Assembly (NCBI RefSeq): GCF_014076415.1
Contig: NZ_CP043568.1
Span: forward strand, 5,766,001-5,830,000
Length of the DNA: 64,000 bases
From: Comamonas testosteroni
GTDB lineage: Bacteria; Pseudomonadota; Gammaproteobacteria; Burkholderiales; Burkholderiaceae_C
Direction of reading: 5' to 3'
Of the stretch, positions 43,975 through 53,406 are shown piece by piece. A program made the translations under genes and the position numbers. Position 1 is the first letter of the stretch. Every line of letters starts with the position of its first letter. The notes under the pieces are model-generated. The model did not search any database, had not been told where the DNA came from, and saw nothing but the letters and a program-made list of their open reading frames with translations.

Positions 43975-44667
43975 ATGGCAGAGACTTTTTCCCTCCCTAC
44001 AGAGTCCATTCTCCCCAGCCCCTTGATCGTGGTGGAGGATGAGCCGTTGATCCGCAATCGGCTGGAAAGCATTTTGCATGGCCTCGGATATGCGGATGAT
44101 GCTCTCATCTTTGCTGCAACCCTGGGGCAGGCACGCGCCCGGCTGGCGGAGCATCCGGTCGCCATGGCACTGGTGGACCTGGGCTTGCCCGACGGCAGCG
44201 GCATAGAGCTGATCAGCCAGTTGCGGGCCGCCGACCCCGGCATGGGAATTCTGGTCATCTCGGCATGGAGCACTGAAGACGCCATTCTCTCGGCGCTGCG
44301 CGCCGGGGCCAACGGCTATGTGCTCAAGGAGCGCGACGACCTGGAGGTCACCCTGTCCATACGCAGCGTGCTGCGCGGCGGCGCGCCCATCGACCCTTTC
44401 ATTGCACGGCGCATCATTGCCGAGCTGCAGCCTTCCCAGCCCACGGAAGCGCACAAGGAGATGCCGCCCGAAGCCATACTCAGCGCCCGCGAAATCCAGA
44501 TCCTCAAGCTGGTTGCAGACGGCATGACCAACCGGGAGATCGCAGAGTCGCTCTTTCTCTCGCGCTACACCGTGGAATGCCATGTGAAGAACATTTACCG
44601 CAAGCTGGCCGTGCCTTCGCGCACCAAGGCGGTCAGCGAGGCCCGGGCACGCGGTTTGCTTAGCTGA
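43975..44667 (+). CDS. NarL/FixJ-family response regulator
   Basis: A 230-residue two-component regulator. The receiver domain (about 16-130) has the acidic pair VVEDEP, the phospho-acceptor Asp68 in MALVDLGLPDGSG and the conserved Lys in GYVLKERDD. The C-terminal LuxR-type DNA-binding domain begins LSAREIQILKLVADGMTNREIA and ends SRTKAVSEARARGLL. The stop codon abuts the start of the kinase gene, so the two form one transcription and translation unit. Confidence 0.92.
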   Translation: MAETFSLPTESILPSPLIVVEDEPLIRNRLESILHGLGYADDALIFAATLGQARARLAEHPVAMALVDLGLPDGSGIELISQLRAADPGMGILVISAWSTEDAILSALRAGANGYVLKERDDLEVTLSIRSVLRGGAPIDPFIARRIIAELQPSQPTEAHKEMPPEAILSAREIQILKLVADGMTNREIAESLFLSRYTVECHVKNIYRKLAVPSRTKAVSEARARGLLS

Positions 44668-46569
44668 ATGATCAAGCGGCCGGCTCTCATGCTCCGCCTG
44701 ATATTTGCGCTCGTCATGGGCTGGAGTTGCGGCGTGGCCTGGGCACAGGAGCTCAGGCCTCAGGACCAGCTCTGTGAACCGCGCATTGTGGCCCGCCAAT
44801 CGGCCAAGGCACTGCCCGAGGGGCCTCCACCCGATGCGGCCTTGCTGCAATGGGTGGATGTGCAGGGGCTGGATGACTGGACTCAGCGCTGGCCCGGCTA
44901 TGACGGTGCAGCCTGGTACCGCATCGATTGGGAGAGCCCCTGCGGGCGCGATCAGCCCGTGGCGCTGGCCGTCGTCAATATCGTGATGGCGGGCGAGGTG
45001 TTCGTGAATTCAGAACTGATCTGGCGCGATCAAGCGCTGGTGGAGCCGCTGAGCCGCAGCTGGAATATGCCACGCTACTGGCTGCTGCCCAAGGCGCTGC
45101 TCAAGGAGCAGGGCAACAGCATCTGGGTGCGCGTCCACGGGCTCAGCAGCCAGACGCCAGGCCTGGGACGGCTGCGCATAGGCCATCCAGCCGAACTCAA
45201 GCAATGGACGGCACAAGCCACCTGGAACCTGCGCACCATTTATATGGTCTGCATCACGGTCAGCCTGGTGCTATGCCTGCTGTTTTCGTTTGCCTGGCTC
45301 CACAACCGCAATCAAAAACTCTATGGCTGGTACGCACTCAATCTGATGTGCTGGGCACTGATGCTCTGCTTTATGGTCATGACTGATCCCTGGCCCTTCA
45401 GCAGCACGCCGGCCTTTGCCAAGGGAAATCTTCTGGCTTTCATTGCATTTACCTACACTTTCTGCATTTTTACGCTGCGTTTTGCGGAGTTGCGCCTCAT
45501 ACGCCTGGAACGTACGCTGGCCGGCATATGCAGCCTCTGTGCTGTATTCGCACTGTCTGTGCCCGATGCACAGGTAGCGCTGAGCCGGGCCGTCTGGCTG
45601 CTGATGTTCTGTCTTTGCGCTCTGGTCTGCCTGCTGTTTCCACTGCGCGCGCTGCAGACACGCACGCCAGCCCACATCGTTTTCAGCCTCTGCTTCGTGC
45701 TCTACCTGGCCATCGGCGTGCATGACCTGCTGCTGCTGACCAAGGCCTTGGATCACAATCTGACGCTGATTCCCTACACGACCTTGCTGAGCATGCTGGT
45801 GATCGCGTGGTTGCTGGGGCGACAGGTCGTGTGGAATATGCGCCGCATCGAGCACTTCAACCACGAACTCAGTCTCACCGTCACACAGGCCTGTGACGAC
45901 CTGAGCCAGACCCTGGAGAGGGAACACCATCTGGCTCTGAGCCACTCCCGCCTGCAGGAGCGTCTGCGCATTTCCCAGGATCTGCACGACGGTCTGGGCG
46001 GATCTCTGGTGCGCTCCATTGCCCTGGTCGAGCAGAGCAGCACCCCTTTGCCCAATGCCCAGGTTCTGTCCATGCTCAAGCTCATGCGTGACGACCTGCG
46101 CCAGATGATTGATACCGGCACCAGCGCCGCCATCCAGGTTCCCGAGACACCCATGCAATGGCTTGCTCCGCTGCGCCACCGCTTTGCACGGCTGTTCGAG
46201 GAGCTGGACATTCAGGTGAAGTGGCGTCTGCCCGAATACTGGGCTCACGCGCCCAGCCCCATTCAGTGCCTGACGCTGACCCGTGTGCTGGAAGAGGCAT
46301 TGACCAATGTCATCAAGCACAGCCGCGCCAGCCAGGTCCAGGTTCGGCTGGAGACTCCCGACTCCAGGGAGTTGCAGCTGCAGATCGAGGACAACGGCAC
46401 AGGCTTTGATTTGGATAGCACACAGATCAACAGCATGGGCGTTGGCATGCGCAGCATGCTGGCGCGACTGGAGCGCCTGCAAGGCACTCTGGTCATACAG
46501 TCACGCCCCGGCCGCACCGAACTGCAGGCGAGCCTGCCACTGTTCGGCAAGGTACAGCGCCACACCTGA
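44668..46569 (+). CDS. Membrane sensor histidine kinase (7TM-DISM type, HisKA_3)
   Basis: A 633-residue sensor. Residues 1-26 are a signal peptide, then an extracytoplasmic domain to about residue 185, seven membrane helices at about 190-395 (ending LGRQVVWNMRRIEH), a coiled segment, the HisKA_3 site DLHDGLGG with His440, and an ATPase with EALTNVIKHSRA and a GVGMRSML loop. This is the layout of 7TMR-DISM receptors. The start ATG follows the response regulator stop by zero bases. Its kinase core is a paralogue of the one at 29779, while the sensor parts differ completely. Confidence 0.9.
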   Translation: MIKRPALMLRLIFALVMGWSCGVAWAQELRPQDQLCEPRIVARQSAKALPEGPPPDAALLQWVDVQGLDDWTQRWPGYDGAAWYRIDWESPCGRDQPVALAVVNIVMAGEVFVNSELIWRDQALVEPLSRSWNMPRYWLLPKALLKEQGNSIWVRVHGLSSQTPGLGRLRIGHPAELKQWTAQATWNLRTIYMVCITVSLVLCLLFSFAWLHNRNQKLYGWYALNLMCWALMLCFMVMTDPWPFSSTPAFAKGNLLAFIAFTYTFCIFTLRFAELRLIRLERTLAGICSLCAVFALSVPDAQVALSRAVWLLMFCLCALVCLLFPLRALQTRTPAHIVFSLCFVLYLAIGVHDLLLLTKALDHNLTLIPYTTLLSMLVIAWLLGRQVVWNMRRIEHFNHELSLTVTQACDDLSQTLEREHHLALSHSRLQERLRISQDLHDGLGGSLVRSIALVEQSSTPLPNAQVLSMLKLMRDDLRQMIDTGTSAAIQVPETPMQWLAPLRHRFARLFEELDIQVKWRLPEYWAHAPSPIQCLTLTRVLEEALTNVIKHSRASQVQVRLETPDSRELQLQIEDNGTGFDLDSTQINSMGVGMRSMLARLERLQGTLVIQSRPGRTELQASLPLFGKVQRHT

Positions 46570-46626
46570 GTACAGAGCTCCGCGTCGTCTCCCCAGAGCA
46601 TCTGGTAACTGCGCTAAGCTTTCTGC

Positions 46627-47823
46627 ATGCCCCTGCTTATCGACGGAACACCGTATGAAGACGGCGTCTTCACCCTTGAGCTGACGCCTGACGCGCCGCA
46701 CAGACTCAAAACCAGCCCCGGTCAGGGCAGCCTGACCCTTGGCCCCAGGACGCTGTTGAAAACAGCGGACCTGTGGCTGCCTGTCGACGCCTGCGTGCTC
46801 TGGTCCTGCTTTGACCCCTTTGCCACGCCCGCTGGCTCACCCTGGCCGCGCAGCTTCTACTACACGGGCAATGACAGCGGCTTCTTCACGTGGGCGCAAC
46901 TGCGCCCTATCGAAAACTTCAGCTGGCACCCGCAGCTGCTGCAGGATGTACATATCGACGCCAGCCAGTCACAGATTCGCGAGCTGAGCATTCATCTGCA
47001 AGCGGGCAATCAGGGCCACATCCACCTGAAGCTGCCGCAGCAGGGCATGCGCCTTCATCTGCAGGGCAATCTGGAGCAAATCACCGTCACCGCAGGCCTG
47101 CCTGAAAGCCTGAGTTTGAGCCCGGCCACCAGCAAGAACCCGGCCGACGAAGCCTTTCAGCTGCCCGACATGGGCAGCCTGAAACAGGTCGCCACGCTGG
47201 AGCTGAGCAATGGCGCAGGAAAACAACCCATTTCGCTGCAAAACCTGCTGCAGTTTTCGAAGCTGGAATCGCTCTCCCTGTGGGGTAACCACAGCGATTT
47301 GGCCCAGCTTTCTTCATGCACGCAGCTCAAGGCGCTATCACTGCGTTTTATGCGCAATCTGTCGGGACTGCCTGCGCTGCAAACCTGGCCGGAGCTGGAC
47401 TTCTTCATCGCCTACAACGTGGAAGAAGCCGCCGGAAAACGCCTGCGCCAGCAGCTCAAGGAGCGCACCAAGGCACGACCCTGGGCCGGCTACACATCTG
47501 TCAGCCAGCTGCGCAAGCCTGAATGGTGGGCCAAGGAATATGGGCGGCCATTTTCGGGCTGGCCCGCAGCCCGCGCCAGGATTGCGCATGCAGCTTACGA
47601 GCTGGCCGAACGAGAAATTGGCAAAGCCAGCAGCCTTGGCCATGTGCAAGCTGCACTGACGACCTTTGCCGCCCGCTTCAACACAGTCAAAGGCATTGAA
47701 ACCAGCGAGCGTGAAGACCTGGGGCTGGCCGTGCAGCAACTGGCACAACTGCCTGCGGCACTGTCACTGAATCTGACGGATGAGCAGGCCCAGCAGTGGT
47801 TTGATGAAAACCGCGATTACTAG
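46627..47823 (+). CDS. Hypothetical protein with leucine-rich-like repeats
   Basis: A 398-residue cytoplasmic protein. The middle (about 115-290) has repeating LxxLxL-type units, for example LKQVATLELSN, LQNLLQFSKLESLSLWGN and LSSCTQLKALSLRFM, consistent with an irregular leucine-rich repeat. The C-terminal part is charged and helical (QQLKERTKARPWAGY...WWAKEYG). There is no signal peptide. Function unknown; the fold suggests protein binding. It is 57 bp downstream of the histidine kinase and may be co-transcribed with it. Confidence 0.75.
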   Translation: MPLLIDGTPYEDGVFTLELTPDAPHRLKTSPGQGSLTLGPRTLLKTADLWLPVDACVLWSCFDPFATPAGSPWPRSFYYTGNDSGFFTWAQLRPIENFSWHPQLLQDVHIDASQSQIRELSIHLQAGNQGHIHLKLPQQGMRLHLQGNLEQITVTAGLPESLSLSPATSKNPADEAFQLPDMGSLKQVATLELSNGAGKQPISLQNLLQFSKLESLSLWGNHSDLAQLSSCTQLKALSLRFMRNLSGLPALQTWPELDFFIAYNVEEAAGKRLRQQLKERTKARPWAGYTSVSQLRKPEWWAKEYGRPFSGWPAARARIAHAAYELAEREIGKASSLGHVQAALTTFAARFNTVKGIETSEREDLGLAVQQLAQLPAALSLNLTDEQAQQWFDENRDY

Positions 47824-47837
47824 CGCCTACCTAGCGA

Positions 47838-48968
47838 TTACCTAGCGGCCGCAGGATCGACCTGCGCAATGATGCCGCCTCCCAGGCAGACATCGCCGTC
47901 ATAGAGCACGGCGGACTGACCAGGGGTGACGGCCCATTGCGCTTCTGGAAAGTCCAGGCGAAAGCCTGCATCCGTGGCCTGGGAAATCAGCGCAGGCGAA
48001 TCGGGCTGACGGTAGCGGGTCTTGGAGCCGTAGGCCTTGCCCTCGGCCGGGGCATGGCCGGCCACCCAGCTGACCTGATCGGCCAGCAAGGCATGCGACT
48101 GAAGCAGTGGATGGTCATGGCCCTGCACCACGCGCAGAATGTTCTTGTCCATTTCCTTGCGCGCCACAAACCAGGGCGCATGGTCGCCCGCACCACGGGC
48201 GGCGCCCTTTTCCTTGACGCCGCCAATGCCCAGACCCGAACGCTGGCCCAGCGTGTAGAAGGACAGGCCCACATGCTTGCCCAGCTTGCGGTTGCGGTCG
48301 TCCAGGATGAGACCCGGCTCCTTGCTGATATAGCGGTTCAGGAAGTCGCGGAACGGGCGCTCGCCAATGAAGCAGATGCCCGTAGAGTCCTTCTTCCTGG
48401 CATTGGGCAGGCCGATCTCTTCGGCGATGCGACGCACCTCGGTCTTGTGCAGCTCGCCCACGGGAAACATGGCCTTGGACAGCTGGGCCTGGTTCAGGCG
48501 GTGCAGGAAATAGCTCTGATCCTTGCTGTTATCCAGGCCCTTGAGCAGCTCGAACAGCTGGGTGGACGGATTCTGGCGCACGCGTGCATAGTGGCCGGTG
48601 GCGATCTTTTCTGCTCCCAGGCGCATGGCGTGGTCCAGGAAGGCCTTGAACTTGATCTCCGCATTGCACAACACGTCCGGGTTGGGCGTGCGACCGGCCT
48701 GGTACTCGCGCAGGAACTCGGCAAACACGCGGTCCTTGTAGTCCGCGGCAAAGTTCACATGCTCGATCTCGATGCCGATCACGTCGGCCACGGCCGCCGC
48801 ATCGACAAAGTCGATATTCGACGAGCAGTACTCGCTGTCGTCGTCATCTTCCCAGTTCTTCATGAAGATGCCGACGACCTCGTGGCCCTGCTTTTTGAGA
48901 AGATAGGCGGTGACGGCGGAATCCACACCGCCCGACAAACCCACCACGACACGCTGCTTGTTGCTCAT
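47838..48968 (-). CDS. mnmA: tRNA-specific 2-thiouridylase MnmA
   Basis: Forms 2-thiouridine at position 34 of Lys, Glu and Gln tRNAs using ATP and a persulfide relay. The 376 residues have the PP-loop [16 protein letters not shown], the catalytic [12 protein letters not shown]ys and [11 protein letters not shown]ys, and a C-terminal beta-barrel. Length is standard. It is divergent from LysR 4 with only 53 bp between starts. Confidence 0.96.
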   Translation of the reverse strand: MSNKQRVVVGLSGGVDSAVTAYLLKKQGHEVVGIFMKNWEDDDDSEYCSSNIDFVDAAAVADVIGIEIEHVNFAADYKDRVFAEFLREYQAGRTPNPDVLCNAEIKFKAFLDHAMRLGAEKIATGHYARVRQNPSTQLFELLKGLDNSKDQSYFLHRLNQAQLSKAMFPVGELHKTEVRRIAEEIGLPNARKKDSTGICFIGERPFRDFLNRYISKEPGLILDDRNRKLGKHVGLSFYTLGQRSGLGIGGVKEKGAARGAGDHAPWFVARKEMDKNILRVVQGHDHPLLQSHALLADQVSWVAGHAPAEGKAYGSKTRYRQPDSPALISQATDAGFRLDFPEAQWAVTPGQSAVLYDGDVCLGGGIIAQVDPAAAR

Positions 48969-49021
48969 AGGTATGCGATTATCCCAGCGCCCGTCAACTG
49001 CTGCGGGCGTGAGGATTTGCC

Positions 49022-49960
49022 ATGGAACTGCGCCAGCTACGCTACTTTGTACGAATTGTTGAACTGGGCTCCATGAGCCGGGCAGCGCTGGATCTGGACA
49101 TGGTGCAGTCGGCGCTGAGCCAGCAGATCAGCCGCCTGGAGTCCGAACTCTCGACGCGGCTGCTGCAGCGCACACCGCGTGGCGTCACTCCTACCGAGGC
49201 CGGCCAGGCCTTTTTCCATCAGGCCCAGCTGACCCTGCGCCATGCCCAGCAGGCCATTCACGCGGCCCAGCAGGCGCGGCTGTCGGGTGCCGTCAGCATC
49301 GGCCTGTCGCCCACGATTGCCTCGGTACTGGGCCTGCCGCTGATGCGAGCCATGCGCGAGCGCTACCCCGAGGTGAGGTTGCACATGGTGTCGGCCCTCT
49401 CAGGGCATCTGACGAGTCTTCTCAACGCCAGACAGCTGGATCTGGCCATCCTTTTCGATACTCAGAGCGCCAGACGATGGAGCGTGATGCCTCTGCTGGA
49501 AGAGCAGCTGTTTCTGATCCAGTCGCGCCAGCAACCGGTGGCGCCGCAGATTCAGCATGAAGTGCCCATCAGCCTGGAGCAGCTGCAGCAAGTGCCGCTG
49601 ATCCTGCCCTCGGGCAGCCACGGCCTGCGCAGCTCCATCATGGCCTCGTTCACCAGTGCCGGTTTCCAGTCGCAGATGGCCATGGAGATCGACTCGCTGA
49701 CCCTGCTGATGGAAGCAGTCGACGCCGGCATGGGCGCCACGGTCCAGCCCTGGTCAGCCGTGGGCATGTACCGTGATGCAGCCGAGCGTTTTCAGTGGTC
49801 CCAGATAGCCGATGACTCGGTGCGGCGCAAGGCCGCCCTGTGCAGCCTGTCGGACGACGAGCTCTCTCCCGCCGCCCTGGCGGCACGCGTTGTCTTGACG
49901 GACTGCGCGCGCCATCTGGTGCATTCGGGAGTCTGGCGGGGCGCGTCGCTGACGGATTGA
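49022..49960 (+). CDS. LysR-family transcriptional regulator 4
   Basis: A 312-residue LysR regulator of the Nac/Cbl/TcuR-like branch: [20 protein letters not shown] (helix-turn-helix start) and [21 protein letters not shown] (split recognition region), followed by a complete effector domain. It precedes a GntP permease and the tcuAB genes on the same strand, with two similar inverted repeats in the gap, so control of that locus is likely. In Salmonella the tricarballylate genes are controlled by a LysR protein, TcuR. Confidence 0.88.
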   Translation: MELRQLRYFVRIVELGSMSRAALDLDMVQSALSQQISRLESELSTRLLQRTPRGVTPTEAGQAFFHQAQLTLRHAQQAIHAAQQARLSGAVSIGLSPTIASVLGLPLMRAMRERYPEVRLHMVSALSGHLTSLLNARQLDLAILFDTQSARRWSVMPLLEEQLFLIQSRQQPVAPQIQHEVPISLEQLQQVPLILPSGSHGLRSSIMASFTSAGFQSQMAMEIDSLTLLMEAVDAGMGATVQPWSAVGMYRDAAERFQWSQIADDSVRRKAALCSLSDDELSPAALAARVVLTDCARHLVHSGVWRGASLTD

Positions 49961-50272
49961 GCCCCCGTATTCCGGGCAGAGGATGAATGCGACGCTGGCT
50001 TTCCATGGGCGATGCCGGGAAATCAAGGCTCAGGCCTTACGTAATTTCCACAGCAACTTTGTTGTCATGTGAAGCTCATACCTCATGGCAAACCTAGATC
50101 TTCATTACAACATTGCTGTTGCGCCCCCTGGGCCGCATCTCGACATCCTTCTTGCACCACGCCGACGGCGCCAGCCTACAGCGGGTGCGAGTGCGCTTTT
50201 TTAATATGAGCCTTGCCTCGTGCTGGATGTGAAGTGCGCTTCAGGACAGCCAGCCAAAACCAAGGTTCATTT
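49961..50272. other. Regulatory gap before the GntP permease gene
   Basis: 312 bp without a gene. It contains CAACTTTGTTG (50054-50064) and CAACATTGCTGTTG (50108-50121), two related inverted repeats about 45 bp apart. No further structure was recognised. Confidence 0.45.
50054..50121. promoter_or_regulatory. Paired inverted repeats, LysR operator candidate
   Basis: CAAC-ttt-GTTG and CAACA-ttgc-TGTTG. Read in opposite senses, both contain ACAGCAA followed by TGTTGT, so they look like two copies of one operator arranged head to head. They lie 150-220 bp before the permease start. Confidence 0.45.
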
Positions 50273-51658
50273 ATGACATCTCTCGATATTCAGTTGCTGC
50301 TGACCGCCCTGGTCAGCGTGCTGGTGCTGGTCGCCTTGATCGTGTCACGCATCAAGCTGCACCCGCTGCTGGCCCTGCTCATCGTCTCGGTAGGCGTCGG
50401 CTTTGCCACCGGCATGGAGCCGGAATCCATCGTCAAGCAGCTAACCAACGGCGCAGGCAAAACGCTGGGGGCCGTGGGTGTCGTGATCGCGCTGGGCGCC
50501 ATGCTGGGCAAGATCCTGGCCGATGCAGGCATCACCGAGCAGATCGCCGAAGCCATTCTCAGGCACTCCTCGGATCGCATGATCCCCTGGGCCATGACCC
50601 TGGTGGCCTTCATCGTCGGCATCCCCATGTTCTTCGAGGTCGGCCTGGTGGTCATGCTGCCGCTGATCTTCAGCGTGGCGCGCAAGCTGGAAGGCCAGGC
50701 CCGTTTCAGGGGCTCGGCCTATGTCTACGTCGGCGTGCCCGTGATCTCGGCACTGGCGGCCATGCACGGCATGGTTCCGCCCCATCCCGGCCCCCTGACC
50801 GCCATCGCCACCCTCAAGACCACGGTCGGCCCGACCATGCTGTACGGCTTTCTGGCGGCGATTCCAGCCATGGTTCTCGGCGGCCCGCTGTATGGCGCCT
50901 TCATCGCCCCGCGCATGAGCACCAAGCCCGACCAGGCCTTGCTGGACCAGTTCACCATCACCGAGAAAGCCACTGCCGGCCAGCAGCCCAGCATCGCCCT
51001 GGGCGTGCTGGCGGCCCTGCTGCCCGCCATTCTGATGCTGATCCACGCCGTCGCCGAGATGCTGCTGCCCAAGGATGCGGCAGCCATGCATGTGGCCAGC
51101 TTTCTGGGCAATCCCCTGATCGCCATGCTGCTGGGCGTGCTGTTCGCCATCGTGGCCCTGGTGATGGCCCGTGGCGGCGATACCGAAAAGCTGCGCGACG
51201 CTCTGGGCAAGAGCCTCAAGCCGATTGCCTCCATCATCATGATCATTGCCGGCGGCGGCGCCTTCCAGCAGATGCTGACCAGCGCCAAGGTCGGTGATGC
51301 CATCGTCCATCTGACCCAGCAGTTCGCCTTCCCGCCGCTGATCCTGGGCTGGCTGATCGCCATGCTGCTGTCCGTCTCCACCGGCTCGGCCACCGTGGGC
51401 ATCGTGGGCGCTGCCGGCCTGCTGGCGCCGCTGGCCGGGGCCGACCCCAGCCTGAACCTGCCCCTGCTGGCCCTGTCCATCGGCTGCGGTTCGCTGTTCT
51501 TCAACTATGCCAACCACGCCGGTTTCTGGATGGTCAAGGAGTCCTTCGGCATGACCATGGGCGAAGCCACCAAGACCATCTCGGTCGTGCAGTCCATCGT
51601 GGCCGTGGTGGGCCTGATCATGGTGCTGCTCTTCAACGCACTCGTCACCGTGCATTGA
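50273..51658 (+). CDS. GntP-family permease
   Basis: Inner-membrane proton symporter of the GntP family, 461 residues and about 12 helices. Motifs are KLHPLLALLIVSVGVGFATG, IPMFFEVGLVVMLPL and the conserved GSATVGIVGAAG region. GntP proteins carry gluconate and other sugar acids, and some homologues carry citrate-like acids. Its place before tcuA and tcuB suggests it imports the substrate of TcuA, replacing TcuC, the MFS carrier of Salmonella; this is inference. ATG at 50273 with AAGG upstream. Confidence 0.88.
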   Translation: MTSLDIQLLLTALVSVLVLVALIVSRIKLHPLLALLIVSVGVGFATGMEPESIVKQLTNGAGKTLGAVGVVIALGAMLGKILADAGITEQIAEAILRHSSDRMIPWAMTLVAFIVGIPMFFEVGLVVMLPLIFSVARKLEGQARFRGSAYVYVGVPVISALAAMHGMVPPHPGPLTAIATLKTTVGPTMLYGFLAAIPAMVLGGPLYGAFIAPRMSTKPDQALLDQFTITEKATAGQQPSIALGVLAALLPAILMLIHAVAEMLLPKDAAAMHVASFLGNPLIAMLLGVLFAIVALVMARGGDTEKLRDALGKSLKPIASIIMIIAGGGAFQQMLTSAKVGDAIVHLTQQFAFPPLILGWLIAMLLSVSTGSATVGIVGAAGLLAPLAGADPSLNLPLLALSIGCGSLFFNYANHAGFWMVKESFGMTMGEATKTISVVQSIVAVVGLIMVLLFNALVTVH

Positions 51659-51770
51659 GGCTGGCCGTCCAGGCCACACCGGGGCTGCAGCGCAGCGGCC
51701 CCGGTGCCTGCCGCCGGGCCGCAGCCTGTGGCGCATGACGGCATGCGTGCCGCCTTCCGCCTGCGGCAGA

Positions 51771-51793
51771 ACCAATCCATCACGATTGGTGAT
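51771..51793. promoter_or_regulatory. LysR-type operator before tcuA
   Basis: ACCAAT-N8-ATTGGT (51771-51790) overlaps ATCACGATTGGTGAT (51779-51793), which fits the T-N11-A rule. It lies about 160 bp before the tcuA start, in the 293-bp gap after the permease gene, whose rest shows no other structure. Confidence 0.5.
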
Positions 51794-51951
51794 ACCCCCA
51801 TCCCCCAGCCCCGCTGCACGGTTGAGGCGGTGCTCACTACAGTGGCGTTCAACTCCAATCTGACCCTGCCAACCGCGCTCCGGTAGCGGAAATGACAGAG
51901 GACATCCACCCACGTTGAACCGCTGCAGGCACCGCCCCGTGGCAGCCCATC

Positions 51952-53403
51952 ATGAAAACTGAAGCCTTTGACACCGATGTACTCGTCATCGGTGGCGGCA
52001 ACGCCGCCCTGTGCGCCGCGCTGATGGCGCGCGAAGCAGGCAGCCGTGTGCTGCTGCTTGAATCTGCACCGCGCGAATGGCGCGGCGGCAACTCCGGCCA
52101 CACCCGCAATCTGCGCTGCATGCACGATGCGCCCCAGGACGTGCTGGTCGAGGCCTATCCCGAAGAAGAGTACTGGCAGGACCTGCTCAAGGTCACGGGC
52201 GGCCTCACCAACGAGCATCTGGCACGCATGGTGATCCGGGCCTCCTCGACCTGCCGCAGCTGGATGCGCAGGCATGGCGTGCACTTCCAGCCACCGCTGT
52301 CGGGCGCGCTGCATGTGGCACGCACCAATGCCTTCTTCATGGGCGGCGGCAAGGCGCTGGTGAATGCCTATTTCCGCAGCGCCGAAAAGCTGGGCGTGGA
52401 GATCCGCTACGAGTCGCCCGTGGACAAGCTCGAAATCGAGAACGGCCGGTTCCAGGCCGCCTGGGTCAAGACCAAGGATGGGCGCCAGCGCATCACGGCC
52501 AAGAGCTGCGTGCTGGCGGCGGGCGGCTTCGAGTCCAACCGCGAATGGCTGCGCGAGGCCTGGGGCCAGAACGAGCGCGGCGAATGGCCGGCCGACAACT
52601 TCATCATCCGCGGCACGGCCTTCAACCAGGGCGTGCTGCTCAAGCATATGCTGCAAGAGCAGCAGGCCGACGGTCTGGGCGATCCCACGCAGGCGCACAT
52701 GGTGGCCATCGATGCCCGCGCTCCGCTGTACGACGGCGGCATCTGCACGCGTATCGACTGCGTCTCGCTGGGCGTGGTGGTGAACCGCGATGCCCAGCGC
52801 TTTTATGACGAGGGCGAGGACTTCTGGCCCAAGCGCTATGCGATCTGGGGCCGCCTGGTGGCCCAGCAGCCCGGCCAGGTCGCCTACTCCATCATCGACA
52901 GCAAGGCCATAGGCCGCTTCATGCCGCCGGTGTTCCCTGGCGTGAAGGCCGACTCCCTGCCCGAGCTGGCACAGAAGCTGGGGCTGGATGTGGACCGCTT
53001 CATGGCCACCCTCGACGCCTACAACAGCAGCTGCAAGGTCGGCCATTTCGACCATACCGCGCTGGACGACTGCCACACCGAAGGCCTGGCTCCCGCCAAG
53101 ACGCACTGGGCTCGCCCGCTCGACACCGGCCCCTACTACGGCTATGCGCTGCGCCCCGGCGTGACCTTCACCTATCTGGGCCTGAAGGTGGACGACACCT
53201 CCGCCGTGCGCTTCAGGGACCAGCCCAGCCAGAACCTGTTCGTGGCCGGCGAAATGATGGCCGGCAATGTGCTGGGCAAGGGCTACACGGCCGGCGTGGG
53301 CATGTCGATAGGCACGGCCTTTGGCCGCATTGCCGGACGCAATGCTGCTCTCGCGGCTGCCGGCAAACCCGCTATCCATGGTGCCGTCAAGGACGAGGTC
53401 TAA
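51952..53403 (+). CDS. tcuA: FAD-dependent tricarballylate dehydrogenase TcuA
   Basis: Flavoprotein that oxidises tricarballylate to cis-aconitate in Salmonella. The 483 residues have the dinucleotide fold VLVIGGGNAALCAALMAREA at the N-terminus, a fumarate-reductase-type core (GGNSGHTRNLRC, AAGGFESNREWL), and the C-terminal GEMMAGNVLGKGYTAG flavin-binding motif. Length matches the family. It is followed after 3 bp by tcuB, which passes the electrons to quinone. The real substrate here may be tricarballylate or a related acid. Confidence 0.92.
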   Translation: MKTEAFDTDVLVIGGGNAALCAALMAREAGSRVLLLESAPREWRGGNSGHTRNLRCMHDAPQDVLVEAYPEEEYWQDLLKVTGGLTNEHLARMVIRASSTCRSWMRRHGVHFQPPLSGALHVARTNAFFMGGGKALVNAYFRSAEKLGVEIRYESPVDKLEIENGRFQAAWVKTKDGRQRITAKSCVLAAGGFESNREWLREAWGQNERGEWPADNFIIRGTAFNQGVLLKHMLQEQQADGLGDPTQAHMVAIDARAPLYDGGICTRIDCVSLGVVVNRDAQRFYDEGEDFWPKRYAIWGRLVAQQPGQVAYSIIDSKAIGRFMPPVFPGVKADSLPELAQKLGLDVDRFMATLDAYNSSCKVGHFDHTALDDCHTEGLAPAKTHWARPLDTGPYYGYALRPGVTFTYLGLKVDDTSAVRFRDQPSQNLFVAGEMMAGNVLGKGYTAGVGMSIGTAFGRIAGRNAALAAAGKPAIHGAVKDEV

Positions 53404-53406
53404 ATC

